Shown here piece after piece: positions 7,652 through 14,336 of a stretch of DNA of 15,441 nucleotides; within the stretch, counting starts at the first letter, position 1, and each line of letters starts with the position of its first letter. Source of the DNA: Deltaproteobacteria bacterium. Its GTDB lineage: Bacteria; Desulfobacterota; Desulfobacteria; Desulfobacterales; SURF-7. Under the pieces are notes generated by a model, which searched no databases, was not told the DNA's origin, and saw only the letters and a list, made by a program, of their open reading frames with translations. Made by a program: the position numbers and the translations under genes. The stretch is taken from NCBI GenBank assembly GCA_019307665.1, contig JAFDJC010000037.1, forward strand, positions 1-15,441, in the 5' to 3' direction.

Positions 7652-8371
7652 CTAATTTGTCAGTTTAAAGAACACCTCTTCCAGACCTTTCCTTTCTGTT
7701 TTTGCCATTTGGCGCAACTCTTCGAAAGTGCCTGCGGCGATAAGCCGGCCCTTGTTAATAATACCGATTCTGTCACATACATCCTCGGCAACTTTCAGGG
7801 TATGGGTTGACATGAATATGGTCTTGTTTTCTTTTGCAATATTTCTAAAAAGTTCACGTACCATCTTAATCCCTGCAGGGTCCAGGCCCACAAGCGGTTC
7901 ATCCACTATGAAAAGCTCGGGATCATGCAACAGGGCTGCGGCCATAATAAGGCGTTGCTTCATACCGTGTGAATAGGATTCAATGAGTTCAAAAGACCAG
8001 TCTGACAGGGAAAACAACGATAGCAATTCTTCTGCTTTTATTAAGAACACATCATTGGATACATTGTACAGATCTGCCATAAACCGCAGGAATTCCATTC
8101 CCGTCAGCTTTTCATAAAGATACGGCCTGTCGGGTATAAAGCCTGTTTTGCGTTTTGCGTCTTCAGGATTTTTTAATAAATCGATTCCGCATATTCTGAT
8201 TGAACCTGATGTTGGCGGAATAATGCCCCCCAGCATTTTGATGGTGGTTGTCTTTCCAGCGCCATTGGGGCCGATAAACCCAAACACTTCACCTCTTTTA
8301 ACATGAAGGTTCAGGTTGTCCACTGCAGAAAAATTACCGTATTTTCTTGATAGGTTTTCCAGTTTAATCAT
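7652..8371 (-). CDS. ABC transporter ATP-binding protein (EcsA/CcmA-like, ABC-2 type)
   Basis: A 239-residue ATPase subunit of an ABC-2 type exporter or membrane remodelling system, acting at the inner membrane. Walker A is GPNGAGKTT (34-42), the signature is YSHGMKQR (133-140), Walker B is LFIVDEP (153-159) and the switch histidine is His190 in STHTL. The Q-loop position reads FIPDRPYLYEKLTG (78-91), so Asp or Arg stands where Gln is usual; this variant is known in EcsA-like ATPases. The ATG at 8371 is preferred over an upstream in-frame TTG at 8407 because ABC homology starts there. The ATG overlaps the stop of the transglutaminase-like gene by 8 nt, implying translational coupling. No permease is encoded on either side within the window, so the membrane partner is missing or located elsewhere. 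Substrate is unknown. Confidence 0.93.
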   Translation of the reverse strand: MIKLENLSRKYGNFSAVDNLNLHVKRGEVFGFIGPNGAGKTTTIKMLGGIIPPTSGSIRICGIDLLKNPEDAKRKTGFIPDRPYLYEKLTGMEFLRFMADLYNVSNDVFLIKAEELLSLFSLSDWSFELIESYSHGMKQRLIMAAALLHDPELFIVDEPLVGLDPAGIKMVRELFRNIAKENKTIFMSTHTLKVAEDVCDRIGIINKGRLIAAGTFEELRQMAKTERKGLEEVFFKLTN

Positions 8372-9824
8372 AGGAATAATCAATAACCTCAATATGAATT
8401 TTATCAATAGTGCCCATAATATCAGACTGGATGTTTTCCAGGCCTGATGAAAGCCTTATATGCGTTACGTCGGCAGGCAAAGTGCCAAACGTTGCATCTG
8501 CTGTAATCCATTGACCGAGAAACAAATTGTTCCATGCATGATAGTAAAAACGACCTTTCATATAAACCAATCCGGCCTCAACTTTTGCAGGTATTCCTGC
8601 TGCCCGGGCAAGTGCCGCGGTCAGCACCGCATGTTCATTGCAATCGCCCTGACGGTTTCGTAACGTTGAAAGTGCATCAGGAACAGATAGAACCGGACGT
8701 TTTTCAATATTTTCCTTTGCCCAGCCAACTATTTTTTTAGCTTTAACCAGCAGGTTGTCATCAGGTGCTGTGATCATTTGAGCCTGCTTTTTAATCTCAG
8801 GATGATCGGATTCGATAAATGTCGAAGGGGCCAAAAATGCTTTCATGGATTCCTGAATTTCCATGGGTGTGACAACATTTGCAAGGTCTGTAAGATCCTC
8901 CCGGCGTATGGTCAGCATGTTTTTTTCAAGGTGCTGCCGATTGCCGGAAATATTCTTTTCATTCAACTCTATCCCGCTGATGTTCACTTTAATCATTACA
9001 AGTCTTCCCGGATCATCAAACCTGACATTTGAAGCAACAGATGCGATCTCAGTCAAATCGCTGCTTGATTCGATGGGAAGGCCGAAAAGGGCGTCCTTCC
9101 TTGTTGTCTTTTCAAGCTTAAGGCCCAGCATACCCTGTTCCCTGAGTATATCTCCGCCCTCACCAATCCATGCATACTGGCTTGTCCCCATGTACTTTAT
9201 TTCAACTTTGGTTGCCGGCTTGATCAGGCCCATATTGGTTATGTCTTCTTTTCCGACAATCATAATGTTTACCGGTTCAACATTCATGGATGCGGGGCTA
9301 AAAACATGAATCTTGATGCTGTCGCCTGGACCCATTCCCCGGTCTACAATCGTATGGATGATTCCTGAAGCGAGAAACGGTTTCTTGTCAACCCTGATGT
9401 CAAGCTGCTTCTGATCCGTCTTTATTGAAATTGTTTTGTCCGATACCTTTCCATGAGCGGCAAACTGAAATCTGCCTGAGCTGATGCTAAAATCAAAAGT
9501 CGACAGAGTGAGATCAGGGTTCAAACGACCTGTTGTCTTGAGCATTAAATCGTTTGAGAAGCCGATTGTGTTAATTCGCATAAACAAATCTTCTTTTATT
9601 AAATACCCGTTTTCTTCTTTTAAAAGGCGGGTATGTGAAAATCCGATTTTGCGGTCGTTCTGCCAGACATTCATCCAGGTCTCTTTTTCAGGCAAATCGC
9701 TGAACCGGGCAACGTTTCCTTTCTTTGACTCAAAATAGAAGTTTTCAAAAAGACCGGCCCTGAAAGAAAAAAGCAATCCAAAAAGAAGACTAAAAACAAC
9801 GAAAAAAATATGGATTGTTTTCAA
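8364..9824 (-). CDS. Membrane-anchored transglutaminase-like (cysteine peptidase fold) protein
   Basis: A 486-residue protein with an N-terminal signal or anchor helix (about residues 5-20) followed by a large region (40-330) that looks like extracytoplasmic beta-rich sequence. A transglutaminase-like domain at about 355-450 carries Cys395 in RQGDCNEHA, His429 in YYHAWNN and Asp443 in TADATFG, the full Cys-His-Asp triad. Bacterial members of this family act as peptidases or amide-modifying enzymes in the periplasm; the substrate here is unknown. The start codon is TTG (9824-9822), supported by AAGG 7 nt upstream and by the anchor helix it yields; the next in-frame Met is at residue 51, after the anchor. 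It lies 11 bp after mutL and overlaps the ABC ATPase gene by 8 bp, so it may work with that ATPase in the envelope. Confidence 0.85.
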   Translation of the reverse strand: MKTIHIFFVVFSLLFGLLFSFRAGLFENFYFESKKGNVARFSDLPEKETWMNVWQNDRKIGFSHTRLLKEENGYLIKEDLFMRINTIGFSNDLMLKTTGRLNPDLTLSTFDFSISSGRFQFAAHGKVSDKTISIKTDQKQLDIRVDKKPFLASGIIHTIVDRGMGPGDSIKIHVFSPASMNVEPVNIMIVGKEDITNMGLIKPATKVEIKYMGTSQYAWIGEGGDILREQGMLGLKLEKTTRKDALFGLPIESSSDLTEIASVASNVRFDDPGRLVMIKVNISGIELNEKNISGNRQHLEKNMLTIRREDLTDLANVVTPMEIQESMKAFLAPSTFIESDHPEIKKQAQMITAPDDNLLVKAKKIVGWAKENIEKRPVLSVPDALSTLRNRQGDCNEHAVLTAALARAAGIPAKVEAGLVYMKGRFYYHAWNNLFLGQWITADATFGTLPADVTHIRLSSGLENIQSDIMGTIDKIHIEVIDYSYD

Positions 9825-9835
9825 TTTGCAGCCTT

Positions 9836-11614
9836 TTATACGATTCTTTTAAACGCTTTTTCAAGTTGTTTGAACGACCATTTGACCCTGATCGGCCGTC
9901 CATGGGGACAGTTGGATCGGTTTTCACACTCATCGAGCTGACTCAGAAGTTCGTTCATTTCCTTTTCAGATAAAGGCTGATTTGCCCGAAGTGCGCCATG
10001 GCAGGCCATAAGTATCAGGCATTCATCCAGCGTATGCTCGAGGTCTTCTGAAAAACCGGTATCACCGACTTTTTCTAAAATTTCCATAATAAGCGGTTTG
10101 GCTTCCTTGTCTGCGATAAGTGCGGGAATTGATTTGACCACAAAGGTATTCCCGCCAAAAGGTTCTATTTCAAGCCCAAGCATTTTTAAGTCAGGTATCA
10201 ATTTTTCAAGAAGGGCTGCGTCTTTAAAACCTGTTTCTATTGTTTCCGGAATAAGGAGATTTTGAACAGGCCGGTTGCCTGATAAAGACTTTTTTTTCAT
10301 TTTTTCGAAAACAATTCTCTCATGGGCCGCATGCTGGTCAATCAGGACAATTCCGTCTTCAGACTCGCACACGATATACGTATCATGGATCTGCCCGATC
10401 ACTTTCAGGATGTCAGGTTCTTGATGTTTCCATAGAGCCATCTGTGTTTCAGGCTGCTTCCGGGAAAGGATCTCTCCTTTTTGATGTTTAGCGCCTGCGC
10501 CATAATCCGAAAGCGTTTCCGCAACAGTCGAACCATTGTAACTTTGCAATTTATTTTCAGAATGTATGTCCTGAAACGCAACAGGTTTATCAAAAGATTT
10601 TTTGGATATTTTGACAGGCTGCTTTTGAGATCTGTCCCATGCATCAAAAACCGACTGCTTAAGGGCCTCATACAGGTTTTTATATTCAGCAAAGCGAACC
10701 TCATTCTTTGCCGGATGTACGTTAACATCAAGTCTATCAAAAGGAACTGTTATGAAAAGAACCGCAATCGGAAATCTTCCTTTCATAAGTCTTCCCCGAT
10801 AACCTTCAAACAAAGCGTGCTGGAGGCCGCGATCTTTAATATATCGGCCATTGACATAAATATATATCTTCTGTGAAGTGCTGCGTGTTATTGCCGGAGA
10901 AGATATCCATCCTGTAAGGGAAAAGCGTTCGGCTGTTGATTCGAGCTTGATAAGATCTTTTCTAAGATCTCCTCCAAGAACAGCCAACGCCCTTTCAAGG
11001 GAAGATTCAACTACGGGCCAATTTTTAACGGTTTTGTTGTTATGAACCAATCTGAATTGAATCCCGGGTCTGCCGAGAGCAACTGCACTGACGGTTTCAG
11101 CCACATGCCCGGTTTCTGTTCCTGCTGATTTAAGAAATTTTCTCCTGGCAGGCGTACTATAAAAAAGCTGCTTTACGGTGATCATTGTGCCGACAGGCGC
11201 TCCGGTCTCGGACACATTTTTTATCCTGCCGCCTTCCACCAATATTTCTGTTGCAGCCTGAGATTCCATACTTCTTGTAATCATTGAAAACCGTGAAACC
11301 GATGCTATGCTGGGGAGTGCCTCTCCCCGGAAGCCGAGTGTTTTGATGGAGAAAAGATCATTTTCATCATGGATTTTGCTGGTAGCATACCGCTCGAGCG
11401 AAAGGAGGGCGTCATCGTGATTCATCCCGATACCATTATCCGATATTCTGATCAGAGAACGGCCGCCATTTTCAATTTCCACCATGATTTTTGTGCTTCC
11501 TGCATCAATGGCGTTTTCAATCAGTTCCTTAACAACTGATGCAGGGCGTTCAACAACTTCACCGGCAGCAATCTTGTTGGAAAGGATATCGGGAAGTATT
11601 CGGATTCTGGACAC
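9836..11614 (-). CDS. mutL: DNA mismatch repair protein MutL (endonuclease-type)
   Basis: A 592-residue MutL that links MutS mismatch recognition to strand incision. The N-terminal GHKL ATPase has Glu30 in VVKELIENAIDAG as the catalytic base, DNGIGM at 59-64 and GFRGEAL at 94-100. After a poorly conserved linker (about 335-400) the C-terminal dimerisation domain carries DQHAAHERIVFE at 426-437, which fits the DQHA-x2-E-x4-E metal-binding motif, and CPHGRP at 569-574. These mark a MutL with its own nicking activity, as in bacteria that lack MutH. The start is GTG at 11614, two bases after the TAA of the preceding small gene, so translation is probably coupled. Length is within the family range (E. 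coli 615). No defect is visible. Confidence 0.97.
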   Translation of the reverse strand: MSRIRILPDILSNKIAAGEVVERPASVVKELIENAIDAGSTKIMVEIENGGRSLIRISDNGIGMNHDDALLSLERYATSKIHDENDLFSIKTLGFRGEALPSIASVSRFSMITRSMESQAATEILVEGGRIKNVSETGAPVGTMITVKQLFYSTPARRKFLKSAGTETGHVAETVSAVALGRPGIQFRLVHNNKTVKNWPVVESSLERALAVLGGDLRKDLIKLESTAERFSLTGWISSPAITRSTSQKIYIYVNGRYIKDRGLQHALFEGYRGRLMKGRFPIAVLFITVPFDRLDVNVHPAKNEVRFAEYKNLYEALKQSVFDAWDRSQKQPVKISKKSFDKPVAFQDIHSENKLQSYNGSTVAETLSDYGAGAKHQKGEILSRKQPETQMALWKHQEPDILKVIGQIHDTYIVCESEDGIVLIDQHAAHERIVFEKMKKKSLSGNRPVQNLLIPETIETGFKDAALLEKLIPDLKMLGLEIEPFGGNTFVVKSIPALIADKEAKPLIMEILEKVGDTGFSEDLEHTLDECLILMACHGALRANQPLSEKEMNELLSQLDECENRSNCPHGRPIRVKWSFKQLEKAFKRIV

Positions 11615-11616
11615 AA

Positions 11617-11802
11617 TTACGGCTGCTTTGTCTGTTCTTTCATTAACCTTACCAGGTATTCTTCTTCATTCGGCGTTAAGTCGAATTTCACGCCTGCCTC
11701 GATTATTAGTTTGTCTGTTGTTTTGCCGGGATTGTACTGGCGTTCTTCTGATATCCACTTGACTGCTTTTCTTATTTGTTCGCCTTCGGGTTGAATGCTC
11801 AT
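11617..11802 (-). CDS. Small uncharacterised protein encoded directly upstream of mutL
   Basis: A 61-residue hydrophilic protein with mixed charge, no cysteine, and no signal or membrane segment; I recognise no domain. Features are a KAVKWISEERQYNPGK block (12-27) and a Thr-Pro-Asn-Glu-Glu-Glu stretch followed by a C-terminal helix-like segment (43-61). It is judged real because it has a good ribosome site (AAGGA about 7 nt before the ATG), fills the gap between gatA and mutL with 28 and 2 nt spacing, and its stop nearly touches the mutL GTG start. It may be a small regulator, or serve mainly to couple translation into mutL. Its function is unknown. Confidence 0.75.
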   Translation of the reverse strand: MSIQPEGEQIRKAVKWISEERQYNPGKTTDKLIIEAGVKFDLTPNEEEYLVRLMKEQTKQP

Positions 11803-11824
11803 TTAGCGTTCCTTGTTTTATAGT

Positions 11825-11845
11825 CCGGGTTTAAAGACCGGGTTT
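11825..11845. repeat. Short direct repeat across the gatA stop codon
   Basis: CCGGGTTT occurs at 11825-11832 and again at 11838-11845, 13 bp apart, with the gatA stop (11833-11831) between and overlapping them. On the - strand this reads AAACCCGG twice. It may be a small slippage duplication that reset the gatA end; no role is evident. Confidence 0.35.
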
Positions 11846-13291
11846 TCTTTCATGAAACCGTGTTGCCTGTTCGAAATTAAAAGCTGTTTTAAAAATCACC
11901 TGTTCGTTAAAATGTTTTCCCATGATCTGAAGGCCGATGGGCAGGTTGTCTTTTGAAAAGCCGCATGGAACTGAAATGCCGGGAATCCCCGCAAGATTGG
12001 CAGAAAGAGTAAAGACATCGAGCATGTACATAGTCAGGGGATCATCTATTTTTTCTCCGATCTTAAATGCGGTTGTCGGTGATACCGGAGACAATATCAC
12101 GTCGCATTTTTCAAACGCTTTCCTGAAATCGTCGGTGATCAGAGTACGCACCTGGGAAGCTTTGCCGTAATAGGCGTCATAATAACCTGCCGACAGGGCA
12201 TAGGTTCCGATTATGATCCTTCTTTGTACTTCAGTACCGAAACCTTTGGACTTTGTGGTTCTGTACATATTGATGAGATCATCCTGGGACATATCCCTGA
12301 ATCCATATTTTACACCGTCATAGCGTGCCAGGTTTGAACTTGCTTCCGAAGGCGCAATGACATAATAAGCCGCAACCGCATACTCGGTGTGCGGAAGCGA
12401 TACTTCAACACATTCAATGCCAAGTTCCTCCAACTTTCTGACAGCATCCTGCACTGCATTGTAAACATCGGGATCAAGGCCTTCTTGGGAATTATATTCC
12501 TTTGGAATTCCAGCAACGACCCCCTTAAGCCCCTGTCTTAGTGACGCCGTGTAATCCGGAACATCTTCAGGCACGGATGTAGAATCTTTCGGGTCGTAGC
12601 CTGAAATAACATTCATCATTAAAGCACAGTCGGAAACATCTTTTGTAAGAGGCCCTATCTGATCCAGAGATGAGGCGAACGCAACAAGTCCGAACCTCGA
12701 GACCCTCCCATAAGTCGGCTTCATTCCGACTACTCCGCAAAATGAAGCTGGTTGACGGACCGAACCGCCCGTATCAGACCCGATGGATCCGAGACACATG
12801 TTGGACGCAACAGACGCAGCAGAACCGCCGCTTGAACCGCCCGGGATGCGTTCAAGGTTCCACGGGTTGCGGGTCACCTTAAAAGCTGAATTTTCGTTTG
12901 AAGATCCCATGGCAAACTCGTCCATGTTTGTTTTCCCTACAATTACTGCTCCAGCCTCCTTCAGCTTTTTTGCTACTGTTGCATCATATGGAGGATAAAA
13001 ATTTTCAAGAATTTTCGAACCGCACGTGGTACGGAATCCCTTTGTGCAAATCAGATCTTTTACAGACAGGGGGATGCCGGTAAGCGGTCCTATGCAGCCT
13101 TTTGCAATATCCTTATCCGCCTTTTCAGCTGTTTTTAAAGCATCCTCCTCAAAAACAGAAATATATGCGCCCACTCTGTCGTCGACCTCAGCAATACGCT
13201 CCAATACAGATTGAGTCAGTTCCTTGGATGATACCTCTTTTGCCTTTAAAAGCGTGTGTGCTTTTACTATGCTAAGTTCATGCAGTTTCAT
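11831..13291 (-). CDS. gatA: Asp-tRNA(Asn)/Glu-tRNA(Gln) amidotransferase subunit A
   Basis: A 486-residue amidase-signature protein, the glutaminase subunit of GatCAB. It releases ammonia from glutamine, which GatB uses to convert Glu-tRNA(Gln) and/or Asp-tRNA(Asn) to the amidated forms. The Ser-cisSer-Lys triad is visible: Lys78 in PLSVKDL, Ser153 in GGSSGGSAAS and the nucleophile Ser177 in GSDTGGSVRQP, with the same spacing as in characterised GatA. Full length. The ATG at 13291 has GGGAG about 9 nt upstream and lies 16 bp after gatC, so the two are co-transcribed. gatB is not in this window and must lie elsewhere. Confidence 0.97.
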   Translation of the reverse strand: MKLHELSIVKAHTLLKAKEVSSKELTQSVLERIAEVDDRVGAYISVFEEDALKTAEKADKDIAKGCIGPLTGIPLSVKDLICTKGFRTTCGSKILENFYPPYDATVAKKLKEAGAVIVGKTNMDEFAMGSSNENSAFKVTRNPWNLERIPGGSSGGSAASVASNMCLGSIGSDTGGSVRQPASFCGVVGMKPTYGRVSRFGLVAFASSLDQIGPLTKDVSDCALMMNVISGYDPKDSTSVPEDVPDYTASLRQGLKGVVAGIPKEYNSQEGLDPDVYNAVQDAVRKLEELGIECVEVSLPHTEYAVAAYYVIAPSEASSNLARYDGVKYGFRDMSQDDLINMYRTTKSKGFGTEVQRRIIIGTYALSAGYYDAYYGKASQVRTLITDDFRKAFEKCDVILSPVSPTTAFKIGEKIDDPLTMYMLDVFTLSANLAGIPGISVPCGFSKDNLPIGLQIMGKHFNEQVIFKTAFNFEQATRFHERKPGL

Positions 13292-13307
13292 ACCTGATCA
13301 CTCCCTG

Positions 13308-13595
13308 TTATCCGACAACTTTTGGCACAACAAAAGACCCATCTTCCTTTTCCGGTGCATTGGAAAGCGCTTTATCCCTGTCAAGGTGCTTTTCAACCCT
13401 GTCCTCCCGAAACGCATTGTTAAGAGAAATTGCATGGGAAGTCGTCGCGACACCAGATGTGTCGATTGTATTCAGCTTGTCAATATATTCGAGTATTTCT
13501 CCGATTTGTACGGCAAATTTATCCACAGACTCATCATCCAGTTCAAGGCGTGCCAGATTTGCCACATATATCACTTCGTCTTTTGTGATTTTCAT
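13308..13595 (-). CDS. gatC: Asp-tRNA(Asn)/Glu-tRNA(Gln) amidotransferase subunit C
   Basis: A 95-residue protein of standard GatC size. The N-terminal helices read VIYVANLARLELDDE and then an IGEILEYIDKLNTIDT segment, both typical of GatC, and the C-terminal part ends with the family pattern Asp-Gly-Ser-Phe-Val-Val-Pro-Lys-Val-Val (86-95 region). GatC wraps around GatA and stabilises its contact with GatB. A strong ribosome site (GGAGA) lies just before the ATG at 13595. Spacing to the SPOR gene upstream and gatA downstream is 16 bp each, so it sits in a tight operon. Confidence 0.95.
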   Translation of the reverse strand: MKITKDEVIYVANLARLELDDESVDKFAVQIGEILEYIDKLNTIDTSGVATTSHAISLNNAFREDRVEKHLDRDKALSNAPEKEDGSFVVPKVVG

Positions 13596-13611
13596 ATCAT
13601 CTCCAGCAATA

Positions 13612-14289
13612 TCATCTTTTGACCAACATTGCTCCCTTATGATCTTTTTTGATGTTTTTTAATACGGCAAGAGCCTTGGTTTTACTTTTCAAAGGCCCTA
13701 TCCTCACCCTGTACCAGACTCCTTTACCCGGCAAACTGACAGCAATATAGTATGCGGAATATCCTTTGTTTTTAAGTTTTTTAACGAGCGCGTCAGCATG
13801 TTTTACTTCTTTTAACGAAGCTATCTGTAAGGCATATCCTCCTGAAACACTTACGGTTTCTTTCTTTTGGGCAGGCTTTGAAGGTTTTTTGTCCGCTCTT
13901 TTTTTTACGGTTTTGACAACCGGTTTCTTCTTTTTTGCTACGACTGCTTTTTTCTCAGCTTGGCTTTTCGGTAATTCGTCCGGGGCTATCAGTTCTCTGT
14001 GGAATGCAAAATCTTCTTTCTTCAGCAGCTCATCCGACCTGTTCTTGGTAATCGTTTTTTCTTTTTTTAACACTTCAGCTTTCAGTTCCGCAAAATCCTT
14101 CTGAAGCTTGTCAATGTCAAAGCGCACAGGAGATGTTCCGCGTCCCACCATTACGCCTAAAATAAATATCCAAACCAGAAGAAACATAAAGGCACATATC
14201 CATCCGACAGCCTGCCTTCGGGTCATCTGAACATACTGGTTTCCAGGGCGCTCTCGGGTTCCGCTGCTTTCTTTATCATTTTTTTTCAT
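13612..14289 (-). CDS. SPOR-domain inner-membrane protein
   Basis: A 225-residue bitopic protein. Residues 1-26 are a basic cytoplasmic tail, 27-49 a single transmembrane helix, 57-85 a charged, probably coiled-coil segment, 105-145 a Lys/Pro-rich low-complexity linker, and about 150-225 a SPOR domain (GYALQIASLKEVKHADALV, then a VWYRVRIGPL strand). SPOR domains bind denuded peptidoglycan glycan strands at the division septum, so a role in cell envelope or division in the periplasm is inferred. The layout resembles FtsN and DedD in general design, but equivalence is not claimed. The ribosome site before the ATG is weak; the start is supported by the basic tail preceding the helix. It lies 47 bp after argS and 16 bp before gatC. 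Confidence 0.9.
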   Translation of the reverse strand: MKKNDKESSGTRERPGNQYVQMTRRQAVGWICAFMFLLVWIFILGVMVGRGTSPVRFDIDKLQKDFAELKAEVLKKEKTITKNRSDELLKKEDFAFHRELIAPDELPKSQAEKKAVVAKKKKPVVKTVKKRADKKPSKPAQKKETVSVSGGYALQIASLKEVKHADALVKKLKNKGYSAYYIAVSLPGKGVWYRVRIGPLKSKTKALAVLKNIKKDHKGAMLVKR

Positions 14290-14336
14290 TTTTATTCATC
14301 GAAAAATTGTTTTTACCGAATCCTTAATAAAGCCAA

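Noticed and set aside
7620..7669. CAGTTTAAA occurring twice (7620-7628 and 7661-7669) as possible target-site duplication of the cassette
   Set aside because: Both copies lie on the same side of the cassette, one inside the PIN gene end, so they cannot flank an insertion; a 9-mer this A+T-rich can recur by chance.
8863..9309. 148-codon open frame on the + strand inside the transglutaminase-like gene
   Set aside because: It is a shadow of the opposite coding strand; the product is Ser- and Phe-rich low-information sequence with no recognisable motif.
13224..13662. Two + strand open frames (132 and 100 codons) opposite gatC and the gatA start
   Set aside because: Both lie antisense to clear gatC/gatA coding sequence; their residues mirror the complementary codons and show no family features.
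13870..13970. A- and T-rich low-complexity stretch in the SPOR gene as a possible tandem repeat
   Set aside because: It encodes a Lys/Pro-rich linker typical of SPOR proteins; no regular repeat unit is seen in the bases.
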